Origin: Sva-07 sp964549065
GTDB lineage: Bacteria; Actinomycetota; Acidimicrobiia; Acidimicrobiales; Ilumatobacteraceae
Assembly (NCBI GenBank): GCA_964549065.1
Contig: CAZJUC010000010.1
Span: 1-31,470, forward strand
Direction: 5' to 3'
DNA: 31,470 nucleotides
Shown: piece by piece, positions 24,043-31,236 of the stretch
How the letters are laid out: each line of letters starts with the position of its first letter
Position numbering within the stretch: the stretch's first letter is position 1
Notes under the pieces: model-generated
What the model was told of the DNA's origin: nothing
The model's input: only the letters and a program-made list of their open reading frames with translations
The model's database searches: none
Position numbers and translations under genes: made by a program

Positions 24043-24627
24043 ATGTTCACGGGAATCGTGGAAGAACTCGGCCGACTCGAATCGCTCGCCGACGGCCGGC
24101 TGCGGATCGCGGCCACCCAGGTCCTCGACGACGTGGCGATCGGCGAGTCGATCGCGGTCAACGGTTGCTGCCTCACCGTGGTGGCCTTCGGTGACGACTG
24201 GTGGGAGGCCGACGTGTCGGACGAGACGATCTCTCGCACCAGCCTGGCGGGGTTGAAATCCGGCGACGGCATCAACCTCGAACGAGCGGTGAAGGTGTCG
24301 GACCGCCTCGGCGGCCACATCGTGCAGGGCCACGTCGACGGTGTCGGCGAGGTGGTCGATCCGGTGCCCGACCTGCGCGTGAAGGTCCCTGCGGGAATGA
24401 GCCGCTACCTGGTCGAGAAGGGATCGGTCACCGTCGACGGTGTCAGCCTCACCGTGGTCGACGCGCTCGACGACGGCTTCACCGTGGCGATCATCCCGCA
24501 CACCGCCGACGTCACCACGCTCGGCGCCAAACGCCCCGGCGACCTCGTCAACCTCGAAGTCGACGTGATGGCGAAGTACGTCGAGAAACTGATGTCGGCC
24601 TACGTCGAGAACGGAGCGGCGCAATGA
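24043..24627 (+). CDS. ribE: Riboflavin synthase, alpha chain
   Basis: 194 residues, near the usual length. It converts two molecules of 6,7-dimethyl-8-ribityllumazine to riboflavin plus the pyrimidine. It starts with the family hallmark MFTGIVEELG and contains two lumazine-binding repeats: the first with SIAVNGCCLTV and GGHIVQGHVDGVGEV, the second with GSVTVDGVSLTVVDA and FTVAIIPHTADVTTLG, ending VDVMAKYVEKL. The ATG directly follows the ribD stop with an AGGA 6 nt upstream, and its own TGA overlaps the ribBA ATG (ATGA, 24624-24627). Also called ribC in some organisms. Confidence 0.97.
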   Translation: MFTGIVEELGRLESLADGRLRIAATQVLDDVAIGESIAVNGCCLTVVAFGDDWWEADVSDETISRTSLAGLKSGDGINLERAVKVSDRLGGHIVQGHVDGVGEVVDPVPDLRVKVPAGMSRYLVEKGSVTVDGVSLTVVDALDDGFTVAIIPHTADVTTLGAKRPGDLVNLEVDVMAKYVEKLMSAYVENGAAQ

Positions 24628-26017
24628 CCATGCGATTCGACCCCATCGAGGACGCGATCGCCGCCATCGCCCGCGGTGAGATCGTGGTGGTCGCGGACGA
24701 CGAGGACCGCGAGAACGAAGGCGACCTGATCATGGCCGCCGACGCCGCCACACCCGAGGCGCTCGCGTTCTTCGTGCGGTACACGTCCGGGGTGATCTGC
24801 GTGGGTCTCACCGGTGAACGCTGCGACGATCTCGATCTGCCGGCGATGGTGGTGGCGTCGCAACACACCGAGGCGCACGGCACTGCTTTCACCGTCAGCG
24901 TCGATCTCGCCGAGGGCACCTCGACCGGCATCTCGGCGAGCGACCGGGCCGCCACGCTGCGGGCTCTCGCCGACGTCGACTTCGGCGCAGGGGCGTTCAA
25001 TCGACCCGGGCACATCTTCCCGCTGCGCGCCCGCGAGGGCGGTGTGTTGAAGCGCACCGGCCACACCGAGGCCTCCGTCGACCTCGCCCGCCTCGCCGGA
25101 CGCGCGCCCGCCGGCGTGTTGTGCGAACTGGTCCTCGACGGCGGCGAGATGGCACGCGGCGACGACCTGCGCCGATTCGCGGACGAGCACGGCCTGCGGT
25201 TCGTCTCGATCGCCGACCTGGTGCGGCACCGACTCCGCCACGAACAGCTCGTCGAACACATCGCCGACGCGCGCGTGCCCACGGTGTGGGGCGACTTCCG
25301 CTGTCACTCGTTCGAGAGCGCGCTCGACGGCGAGACCCATCTGGCATTCGTGAGCGGTGACGTGTCCGGCGACGAGCCGGTGCTCGTGCGGGTGCACAGC
25401 GAGTGCCTCACCGGCGACATCTTCGCCAGCGTCAAGTGCGACTGTGGCCCGCAGTTGCAGGAGTCGATGCGGCTCATCGCGCAGGCAGGCCGCGGCGTGG
25501 TCGTGTACCTGCGCGGTCACGAGGGGCGCGGTATCGGCATCAGCCACAAACTGCGCGCCTACGGGCTACAGGAGGCGGGCCTCGACACCGTGGACGCGAA
25601 CATCGAACTCGGCCTCCCGGTCGACAACCGCGAGTACGGCATCGGTGCCCAGATCCTGGTCGATCTCGGCGTGCGCAACCTGCGTCTACTGACCAACAAT
25701 CCGGCGAAGTACGTCGGCCTCGAGGGCTTCGGACTGGCGATCACCGAACGGGTGCCGCTGCATCTGGCCGTGCACCCGGAGGCCGAGCACTACCTGCGCA
25801 CGAAACGTGATCGGATGGGACACCTGCTCCCCGCAGACCTCGCCGCAGACCTCGCNNNNNNNNNNNNNNNNNNNNNNNNNNNNNNNNNNNNNNNNNNNNN
25901 NNNNNNNNNNNNNNNNNNNNNNNNNNNNNNNNNNNNNNNNNNNNNNNNNNNNNNNCCGCAGACCTCGCCGCAGACCTCGCAACGGATCTCGAGAAGACAG
26001 TGGGGGATGCGTCGTGA
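24624..26017 (+). CDS. ribBA: Bifunctional DHBP synthase / GTP cyclohydrolase II RibBA (interrupted by N-gap)
   Basis: It feeds both branches of riboflavin synthesis: the N-terminal half makes 3,4-dihydroxy-2-butanone 4-phosphate from ribulose 5-phosphate, and the C-terminal half opens GTP. DHBP synthase signatures are DDEDRENEGDLIMAA, TSGVICVGLTGERCD and RPGHIFPLRAREGGV with GHTEASVDLARLAG. The cyclohydrolase part has the zinc motif SECLTGDIFASVKCDCGP, then YLRGHEGRGIGI and LLTNNPAKYVGLEGFGL. The 3' end holds a gap (25856-25955) flanked by identical 25-nt repeats; the post-gap frame ATDLEKTVGDAS* ends at 26015-26017. Merging the repeats restores the frame and gives 422 residues. The tail has ADLA tetrads not expected in the family. 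The stop overlaps the ribH GTG. Confidence 0.93.
25831..25855 (+). repeat. 12-bp direct repeats (left copy) flanking the ribBA gap
   Basis: Two units of the 12-mer CGCAGACCTCGC form a 25-nt block that ends at the gap edge. The identical block reappears at 25956-25980 on the other side. In frame it encodes ADLAADLA. Confidence 0.95.
25856..25955. other. Assembly gap (100 N) in ribBA
   Basis: Exactly 100 N, embedded in a 12-bp tandem repeat. The reading frame requires a true length of 2 modulo 3, so 100 cannot be the real size. Confidence 0.98.
25956..25980 (+). repeat. 12-bp direct repeats (right copy) flanking the ribBA gap
   Basis: This block is identical over 25 nt to 25831-25855. It is either the same DNA placed twice or part of a longer repeat array that broke the assembly. 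Confidence 0.95.
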
Positions 26018-26499
26018 GCGGCAACCTGCGCGCGGAGAACGCACCGGCGGTCGACGTCGACGGCACCGGCCGGCGGGTGGCGATCGTGTGCTCACGGTTC
26101 AACGACCTGATCGTCGAACGCCTGGTGCGCGGCGCCCGCCAGGCGCTGGTCGACCACGGCGTCGCCGACGACGCGGTCAGCACCTACTGGGTCCCCGGCG
26201 CCCTGGAGATCCCCCAGGTGGCCAAGGCCGTCGCCGAGTCCGGCGCGTTCGATGCGGTCGTTGCCCTCGGAGCGGTCGTGCGCGGCGACACGTATCACTT
26301 CGAGGTGGTCTCGGACGCGAGTGCCGACGGGCTGATGCAGCTGTCGCTCGACTCGTCGGTGGTGATCACCAACGGCATCCTCACGGTCGACACCGAAGAG
26401 CAGGCAATGGTCCGCGCCGAGGACGGCGACGGCAACAAGGGCGCCCAAGCCGCGCTCGCCGCGCTCGAAACCCTCGCCGTGATCGACTCGATCAGCTGA
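26014..26499 (+). CDS. ribH: 6,7-dimethyl-8-ribityllumazine synthase
   Basis: 161 residues from a GTG start at 26014, which overlaps the ribBA stop (GTGA) and has GGGGG about 7 nt upstream. It condenses the pyrimidine and the four-carbon phosphate to lumazine, usually as a 60-mer or pentamer. Family landmarks are VAIVCSRFNDLIVERLV, YWVPGALEIPQVA, the catalytic-His segment ALGAVVRGDTYHFEVVS, NGILTVDTEEQA and the C-terminal GNKGAQAALAALE. Last gene of the riboflavin operon; the next gene starts 34 nt later. Confidence 0.96.
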   Translation: MSGNLRAENAPAVDVDGTGRRVAIVCSRFNDLIVERLVRGARQALVDHGVADDAVSTYWVPGALEIPQVAKAVAESGAFDAVVALGAVVRGDTYHFEVVSDASADGLMQLSLDSSVVITNGILTVDTEEQAMVRAEDGDGNKGAQAALAALETLAVIDSIS

Positions 26500-26533
26500 C
26501 CGACACAGTGCCGAACGGTGCCAGACTGAGACG

Positions 26534-27025
26534 ATGGATTCCCTCGACGTGGTCCGCTTGGCCGATGGGGCGCCCGAGCGTCGTCTGGAGGTCGGCGAGA
26601 CGGTCATCGTGTACGGCCAGGCCGACCCCGCGCTGTTCGTGTTGATCAGTGGGGTGCTCGAGGTGCGGCGCAACGACGCGACGTTGGCTCGCATCGGCGA
26701 TCCCGGTGCGATCGTCGGCGAGTTGAGCCTGCTCCTCGGCACGCCGGCGTCGGCCGACGTGGTGGCCGTGGAACCGTGCGTGGTGCGTCGCATCGACGAC
26801 GCCGAGCAGTTGTTCCGCGACGTTCCTGAGTTCGGTCGTCACCTCGCGGTCACACTCGCACGCAGGCTCCACCGGGTCACCACGTTCCTCGGCGACCTCC
26901 AGGACCAGTTCGCCGACCGACCGGGCACCCTCGGCCTGGTGCCCACGGTGTTGAGCGGCCTGCTCGACCACGAACACGACGAACTCGATCTCGGCTCCGA
27001 CCGCGAGCCCGACGCGCCCTACTGA
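26534..27025 (+). CDS. Small protein with a cyclic nucleotide-binding-like domain
   Basis: 163 residues. Residues 10-115 form one Crp-type cNMP-binding beta-barrel (LEVGETVIVYGQADPALFVLISGVLEV; phosphate-cassette region GAIVGELSLLLGTPASADVVAV at about 58-79). In cAMP-binding homologues the cassette reads GE-x-A-L-L-x-x-x-P-R-x-A; here Glu63 is kept but the Arg is Ala72, so nucleotide binding may be lost or altered. There is no helix-turn-helix, so it is not a classic transcription factor; the tail is acidic and short. It follows ribH by 34 nt and may be read through with the operon, though no link to riboflavin is evident. Confidence 0.8.
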   Translation: MDSLDVVRLADGAPERRLEVGETVIVYGQADPALFVLISGVLEVRRNDATLARIGDPGAIVGELSLLLGTPASADVVAVEPCVVRRIDDAEQLFRDVPEFGRHLAVTLARRLHRVTTFLGDLQDQFADRPGTLGLVPTVLSGLLDHEHDELDLGSDREPDAPY

Positions 27026-27061
27026 TCGCGCGTTCTACTGATCGACGCGCCCTACTGATCG
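27011..27061. repeat. 18-bp direct repeat across convergent gene ends
   Basis: GACGCGCCCTACTGATCG occurs at 27011-27028 and again at 27044-27061, a 33-bp period, with a partial TCTACTGATCG (27034-27044) between. The first copy contains the stop of the cNMP-domain gene, the second the stop of the convergent phosphoesterase gene. Confidence 0.9.
27028..27050. terminator. Weak hairpin between convergent genes
   Basis: GCGCGT (27028-27033) pairs with ACGCGC (27045-27050) around an 11-nt loop in the 26-nt space between two convergent stops. No T-run on either strand. It could act in both directions; weak support. Confidence 0.3.
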
Positions 27062-27783
27062 GTGCGCAGCGGGATCGTTTCGCTGCCCTCGAAGCTCCAC
27101 CACATCACGTCGCCGGCGTCGGTGTCGACGATCAGATGTGCCGGCACCGGGCCCGGTTGGCGCCCGGCGTTGCACACGAGAGTGCCGTCGATGCGGTCGT
27201 ACCACGATCCGTCCGGTCGGAACGGCGACTCGTGGACGTGGCCGGTGAGCACGAGATCGGGGTGGTGCTCGGCGATCAGCCGGTTGAGCACGTCGTCGCC
27301 GTAGTGGCGGCTGCCCGACCATGACGTCGGCGACTCGTCGGGTGGCGAGTGGTACACCCAGATCCACAGCCCGTCCGCAGGTCGCTGACCGGCATCGTCG
27401 CGCAGCTGACGTTCGACCGCTGCTCGAGTGACCGGCCCTTCCCACCATGCACACACCGACACGAGGTCGGCACCGACCTGCGTCGAGCTGCCGTCGGTGA
27501 CCACCCGCGGGTCGAGCTGGTCGAGCCACACCGCTGCCTTCTCGCCGTGTTCGCGACGCATCGTGAGGTCGTGGTTGCCGGAGTTGGCGATGGTTCGCGT
27601 GTGCTCGGAGAGCGAGTCGAGATAGGCCGACACCAGCGCGATCTGGGCGCCGACGTCGGCGTGGCCGGCGACGTCGAGATGGTCGCCGGCGAGGATGACC
27701 GCATCGAAGTCCGGTGCCTGCTCGGCGATCCAATCGAGTTGTGCCAGCCCGTAGTGGAGGTCTGACGACACGAGGCATCGCAC
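27052..27783 (-). CDS. Calcineurin-like metallophosphoesterase
   Basis: 243 residues from GTG 27783. The metal-binding motifs of the superfamily are all present in order: D-x-H in SSDLHYG, GD in LAGDHLD, GNHD in ANSGNHD, a histidine in YHSPPDE, and GHVH in LTGHVHESPF. It should hydrolyse phosphomonoesters, phosphodiesters or nucleotides with a two-metal centre in the cytosol; the substrate cannot be read. The frame is open to 27981, but that would overlap the divergent phosphatase gene and add no conserved sequence, so I start at the GTG just before the first strand (VRCLVSSDLH). Confidence 0.85.
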   Translation of the reverse strand: MRCLVSSDLHYGLAQLDWIAEQAPDFDAVILAGDHLDVAGHADVGAQIALVSAYLDSLSEHTRTIANSGNHDLTMRREHGEKAAVWLDQLDPRVVTDGSSTQVGADLVSVCAWWEGPVTRAAVERQLRDDAGQRPADGLWIWVYHSPPDESPTSWSGSRHYGDDVLNRLIAEHHPDLVLTGHVHESPFRPDGSWYDRIDGTLVCNAGRQPGPVPAHLIVDTDAGDVMWWSFEGSETIPLRTDQ

Positions 27784-27823
27784 AGCGCCGACACTAGCGA
27801 CGTGGTGGGCGGCATGCTGTGGC

Positions 27824-27830
27824 GGTGAGG
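27824..27830 (+). promoter_or_regulatory. Ribosome binding site of the phosphatase gene
   Basis: GGTGAGG lies 8 nt before the ATG at 27839 and supports this start. Confidence 0.5.
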
Positions 27831-27838
27831 TCGCAGCG

Positions 27839-28345
27839 ATGAACACCGATGGCGGCATCCACGAGATCCCGTTGCCGTCGTCGGCGACCGGGCGGCTCTG
27901 GTTGTGCGGCAAGCACGCGATCGCTCCGGATCCCGACGGGTTGATGGCTCGTGTGGGAGCGGATTCCGTCGTGTGTCTCAACCAGGAACACGAGCTCGCC
28001 GAGCGGTACCCCGACTACGTCGCCTGGCTGCGAACGCAACCGACGCAGCGTTCGATCTGGTATCCGATCGCCGATCTCCACGCACCGGCGCTCGACGAGT
28101 TCGCCCCCGTACTGACCGACATCGTCGCCCGTGTCGCGGCGGGACGTGGGCTGATCGTGCACTGCGCGGCCGGGATCGGACGATCCGGCACCACGGCGGT
28201 CGCCGTGCTGGTGTCGTTGGCGGTTCCGCTCGACGAGGCGATCGATCATGTGCGTCGCCACCGTCCGGCCGCCGGGCCGGAGGTCGGCGCGCAGCTCGAC
28301 CTGGTTCGCCGGGTGCACGCGCAGCTCATGGCCGGGGAGCGCTGA
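27839..28345 (+). CDS. Dual-specificity / tyrosine phosphatase-like protein
   Basis: 168 residues. The active-site loop C-x5-R is intact in VHCAAGIGRSGTTA (Cys109, Arg115, with Ser116), and the upstream IADLHAP supplies a candidate general-acid Asp79. It would remove phosphate from tyrosine (or Ser/Thr, or a small molecule) through a cysteinyl-phosphate. The small size and lack of extra domains fit atypical dual-specificity phosphatases. It diverges from the metallophosphoesterase gene with 55 nt between them, and the esterase gene follows 38 nt later on the same strand. Confidence 0.85.
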   Translation: MNTDGGIHEIPLPSSATGRLWLCGKHAIAPDPDGLMARVGADSVVCLNQEHELAERYPDYVAWLRTQPTQRSIWYPIADLHAPALDEFAPVLTDIVARVAAGRGLIVHCAAGIGRSGTTAVAVLVSLAVPLDEAIDHVRRHRPAAGPEVGAQLDLVRRVHAQLMAGER

Positions 28346-28383
28346 ACTTCGTCGCCCGGGCGACGATGGGAGAGGCTGGGGTG

Positions 28384-29208
28384 ATGGACGAACCGATCCG
28401 CTTGTACGAGGGCGACGCGCCGGGGAGCGAGGGCTGGAGCGACCGCGAGCGCCGGTACTTCAGCGAGCTGTGGACGACCGAGGTGGTCACCAATGTGGTG
28501 GTCCCGACCCTGGTCCCGGTTCGGCCGACCGCGCCGCCCAACGGCAAGGCGGTGATCGTGGCACCCGGCGGTGCGTTCCACGCACTGTCGATCGACAGCG
28601 AGGGGTTCGGGGTCGCCGAACGCCTGGCGGCCGACGGCATCACGACGTTCGTGTTGAAGTATCGCCTGGTGCGCGGCGGCGACGACCCGGTCGCCGAGTT
28701 GAACGACAAGATGGTGGCCGGCGACGTGTCGTTCCTCGACGACATGGCAACAGCTGCCGCGCTGGCCGGTGGTGATGGTGAGGCGGCGGTGCGTGCGGTA
28801 CGCGAGCGCGCCGACGAGTTCGGCGTCGATCCCGACCGGGTCGGCTTCATGGGGTTCTCCGCCGGCGGCAACGTCGCGCTGCGGGCCGTCTACTCGCGTG
28901 ACGCGGCATCTCGCCCGAACTGGATCGCGCCGATCTATGCGTTGAACCTCGGCGTCGACCTCGACGACCTGCCCGACGACAGCGGGTCGCCGTTCCTGGT
29001 GCCGATGTTCCTGGTCGTGGCCACCGACGACACGCTCGGGCTCGCCACCGACTCGGTTGCGCTCTACCAACGGTGGCGGCTGGCGCGGCTCCCGGTCGAG
29101 CTCCACGCCTATGCCCGTGGCGGCCACGGATTCGGGGTGCGCACCCAAGATCTCCCGTCCGACACCTGGATCGACCGCTTCCTCGACTGGCTCCCGACGG
29201 CGACCTGA
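28384..29208 (+). CDS. Alpha/beta-hydrolase esterase (BD-FAE/acetyl-esterase-like)
   Basis: 274 residues from ATG 28384, preceded by GAGG at a spacing of 8 nt; ATG 28366 is an in-frame alternative that adds six residues. The oxyanion-hole motif is APGGAFH (about 60-66), the nucleophile Ser159 is in GFSAGGNVALRAVY, the acid is Asp215 or Asp216 in VVATDDTLG and His248 is in ARGGHGFG. The pattern follows the xylan/carbohydrate acetyl-esterase-like branch (homologues of Axe/BD-FAE). There is no signal peptide, so it acts inside the cell. Likely substrate: short-chain or acetyl esters; not provable here. Confidence 0.85.
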   Translation: MDEPIRLYEGDAPGSEGWSDRERRYFSELWTTEVVTNVVVPTLVPVRPTAPPNGKAVIVAPGGAFHALSIDSEGFGVAERLAADGITTFVLKYRLVRGGDDPVAELNDKMVAGDVSFLDDMATAAALAGGDGEAAVRAVRERADEFGVDPDRVGFMGFSAGGNVALRAVYSRDAASRPNWIAPIYALNLGVDLDDLPDDSGSPFLVPMFLVVATDDTLGLATDSVALYQRWRLARLPVELHAYARGGHGFGVRTQDLPSDTWIDRFLDWLPTAT

Positions 29209-29225
29209 CGGCGATCGCTTCGCCG
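29209..29225. terminator. Small hairpin between convergent genes
   Basis: CGGCGA (29209-29214) pairs with TCGCCG (29220-29225) around a 5-nt loop, in the 25-nt space between the esterase stop and the convergent hypothetical gene's stop. No T-run; it includes the palindrome GCGATCGC. Confidence 0.35.
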
Positions 29226-29233
29226 CGTGCCGG

Positions 29234-29686
29234 TCAGGGTTCCATCACCACCCAGCCGCGCCGCTGCAGTTCACCGGCGAGCTGTTCGTCGGAGAACGCC
29301 TCCAGCGACGTTCCGGCACGGGCTCGCTGGGTCGTCTTGGCGCGGGTCGTCTTCGGGCGAGTCGGCCTGGGCGCTGGCGCGGCGCTCGGACCGGTCGATG
29401 TCGTCGCGTCGGCCGGGCTCCCTGCGTCGGCGTCGGCGTCGGATTTCGACTCGGACCCGGTGCCGTCGGGGCCGTCGGTGCCGGATTCGTGTGCGGCCTG
29501 TTGCAGGGCGGCGATGAACTCGTCGGCTTCGTCGCGGGTGAACTTGCCGCTCGCCTGGCGCTGTGTGAAGCCCATCGGCCCGCGCGCGTCGCGGAAGTCG
29601 GCGTGGCCCGCTGCGCGCAGGAGCTCGGTCAGCTCACGCATCTGGCTGTGTGACGCGGGCGGGCCCGACGCCTCTCCGAATGCCAT
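29234..29686 (-). CDS. Conserved-looking hypothetical protein with two short conserved ends and a disordered linker
   Basis: 150 residues, family not recognised. The N-terminal part (SQMRELTELLRAAGHADFRD, GFTQRQASGKFTRDEADEFI) looks like a small helical domain. The middle (about 70-120) is low-complexity, with acidic Ser/Asp/Gly then Ala/Pro/Thr/Lys including RPKTTRAKTTQRAR, a basic patch that could bind nucleic acid. The end (LEAFSDEQLAGELQRRGWVVM) is a short amphipathic helix. It starts 19 nt after the stop of the universal stress gene, so the two form an operon. Confidence 0.7.
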   Translation of the reverse strand: MAFGEASGPPASHSQMRELTELLRAAGHADFRDARGPMGFTQRQASGKFTRDEADEFIAALQQAAHESGTDGPDGTGSESKSDADADAGSPADATTSTGPSAAPAPRPTRPKTTRAKTTQRARAGTSLEAFSDEQLAGELQRRGWVVMEP

Positions 29687-29705
29687 CAGCTCGTTGGGCC
29701 CATCG

Positions 29706-30161
29706 CTAGTCCCCCACAGCTTGCACCAGCACCGGGCAGACGGCGTGGCGAATCACGTGGTCGGACGTCGAGCCGACGAACGCGCGCCGGACACCGCCGC
29801 GCCCGCTGGTGCCCATCACCACCACGCTGGCGGGCAACGAGGCGGCGAGTTCGCAGATCGCCTTGCCGGGGCGCCCGACCACCGACGTCAGTTCGACGTC
29901 GTCGCCGAGATCGAGCGCTGCAGCGGTTCGGTCGAGGTGCCGCTTCGCCAGCCGGTCGCCGCTGGTCACGATCTGCTCGTCCTGATCCGTCGACGAGGCG
30001 ACCAGCGTGAAGCCGGCCCCCACCTCGACGTCGGGGTCGACCGGCGACTGGACGGTGACGAGGACCGTCCGGTCGGCCGAGGCCAGCAGCGGGCGACACG
30101 CCTGCAGCGCCTCGATCGCCGCGTCGGAACCATCGGTGCAGAGCAACACGGTCATGTTCAT
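29706..30161 (-). CDS. Universal stress protein (UspA family)
   Basis: 151 residues from ATG 30161 (30155 is also possible; the frame's first start at 30194 adds 11 residues outside the fold). MTVLLCTDGSDAAIEAL is the first strand and helix, with the ATP-contacting Asp, and the nucleotide-binding loop G-2x-G-9x-G-S is complete in MGTSGRGGVRRAFVGST, followed by HVIRHAVCPVLV. It is a more canonical Usp than the one at 20948. Transcribed with the downstream hypothetical gene. Confidence 0.87.
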   Translation of the reverse strand: MNMTVLLCTDGSDAAIEALQACRPLLASADRTVLVTVQSPVDPDVEVGAGFTLVASSTDQDEQIVTSGDRLAKRHLDRTAAALDLGDDVELTSVVGRPGKAICELAASLPASVVVMGTSGRGGVRRAFVGSTSDHVIRHAVCPVLVQAVGD

Positions 30162-30230
30162 GTCGACGAGTCTTGCAGCAAGCCGGGTGACCATGACGGT
30201 TGCCGACCCGCCGCCTCTGCCCCTGTCACC

Positions 30231-30268
30231 GATGAGCGAAACCCCTCCATTCGGAGGGTTCGCTCATC
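30231..30268 (-). terminator. Strong hairpin terminator after the secreted hypothetical gene
   Basis: GATGAGCGAA (30231-30240) and CCCTCC (30243-30248) pair with GGAGGG (30253-30258) and TTCGCTCATC (30259-30268), a stem of 16 pairs with a 2-nt bulge and the loop ATTC. It starts 27 nt past the stop of the minus-strand gene at 30295. There is no T-run. It isolates that gene from the stress-protein operon. Confidence 0.65.
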
Positions 30269-30294
30269 GCTCTTGCCGGACGTCGGTCGGGGTG

Positions 30295-31236
30295 TCAGTT
30301 GGAGACGCCGATGGTCTGGATCTCGTCGACGTCGTATCCGAGGGTGACGGTGCGACGGATGTCGGCCAGCGTCCCGCCGGCGCCCGTGCTCGTGGTCCAG
30401 GCGATCTCGTGGACGGCGGTGATGGCGAGTTGGTAGGGCTGGTCGTCGGGGGACGACCGGCGGTAGGTGTAGCCGCAGGGGCCTTGGTCGAGTTCGTCGA
30501 GCGCTGCGTCGGGGATGGGTGTGCCGAGGGCGTCGCAGGTGACGGTGTCGCCGTTGCCGAGGTCGATCTCGAGCCCTGACACGTCGGCGGTGACCTCGGC
30601 CCAGACCCCGCCGAGGGTGGCGCGGGCGGTGGTGGTGCCGGGATCGTCGATGGCGAGCCACATGCCGAGGTTGACGATGCCGCCGGCGGTTGCATCGGGG
30701 TTGATGGCGGGACTCGGTGCGGCGAGCTGGGCGCGCACCCGGGCCAGCGCGTCGGGGACCAGATCGACGGGGTCGATGGCGGCGGGCACCCAGTAGAAGT
30801 CGTCGGTGGTGGCGCCGGGGCCAGGACAGACCCGAACCCAGCCGACTTCGGCTTGACCGTTGACGTCGCGGCTGACCTGACTGTCCGGGGAGGGCACACG
30901 GCCCGCATCCTCGGCAACCACGTTCGGATACTCGCCGTAGGTGGCCGGCCGGTGTGTGCAGCGCGCCCGACCGGTGTTGACGGTCACCGTCGTCGGCCCA
31001 CGCACCCCAGCCGTCCCCGGCTGGTTCACCTCCGCCCCGATCGTCCCGTCGCCCGACGAATCGACCCGAAAGTCATCACCTGTCGTGGTGTCTGGGGCGT
31101 TGGGTCGGTTGGCTCCGTCGTTGTCGCTCTTGGGGTCGAGCGCTGGCTCGTCGGTGGGAGGTGGAGTGCTAGAGATCATCGCAGCGGGTGTTGCTGTAAA
31201 GAGCAATGCCGCCAGCAGGCCCACCGTCACGCTCAT
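30295..31236 (-). CDS. Secreted hypothetical protein
   Basis: 313 residues from ATG 31236. The N-terminus MSVTVGLLAALLFTATPAA looks like a signal sequence but lacks a basic residue; the GTG at 31245 would add VRP and supply an Arg. A low-complexity Asp/Pro/Thr segment follows, then a beta-rich region with four cysteines (RARCTHRP, VRVCPGPG, VTCDALG, GPCGYTYRRSS), suggesting an extracellular disulfide-stabilised domain. I recognise no family. The chosen ATG overlaps the upstream gene's stop (ATGA, 31233-31236), so the pair is probably co-translated. The end TVTLGYDVDEIQTIGVSN is followed by a hairpin. Confidence 0.75.
   Translation of the reverse strand: MSVTVGLLAALLFTATPAAMISSTPPPTDEPALDPKSDNDGANRPNAPDTTTGDDFRVDSSGDGTIGAEVNQPGTAGVRGPTTVTVNTGRARCTHRPATYGEYPNVVAEDAGRVPSPDSQVSRDVNGQAEVGWVRVCPGPGATTDDFYWVPAAIDPVDLVPDALARVRAQLAAPSPAINPDATAGGIVNLGMWLAIDDPGTTTARATLGGVWAEVTADVSGLEIDLGNGDTVTCDALGTPIPDAALDELDQGPCGYTYRRSSPDDQPYQLAITAVHEIAWTTSTGAGGTLADIRRTVTLGYDVDEIQTIGVSN

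Noticed and set aside
25856..26017. Real frameshift or pseudogene in ribBA
   Set aside because: The frame change arises only from the arbitrary 100-N filler; merging the identical flanks restores the frame and the ribH overlap.
27904..28383. N-terminal extension of the esterase (frame open from 27904)
   Set aside because: It overlaps the phosphatase gene, is Arg-rich shadow sequence, and the fold is complete from 28384.
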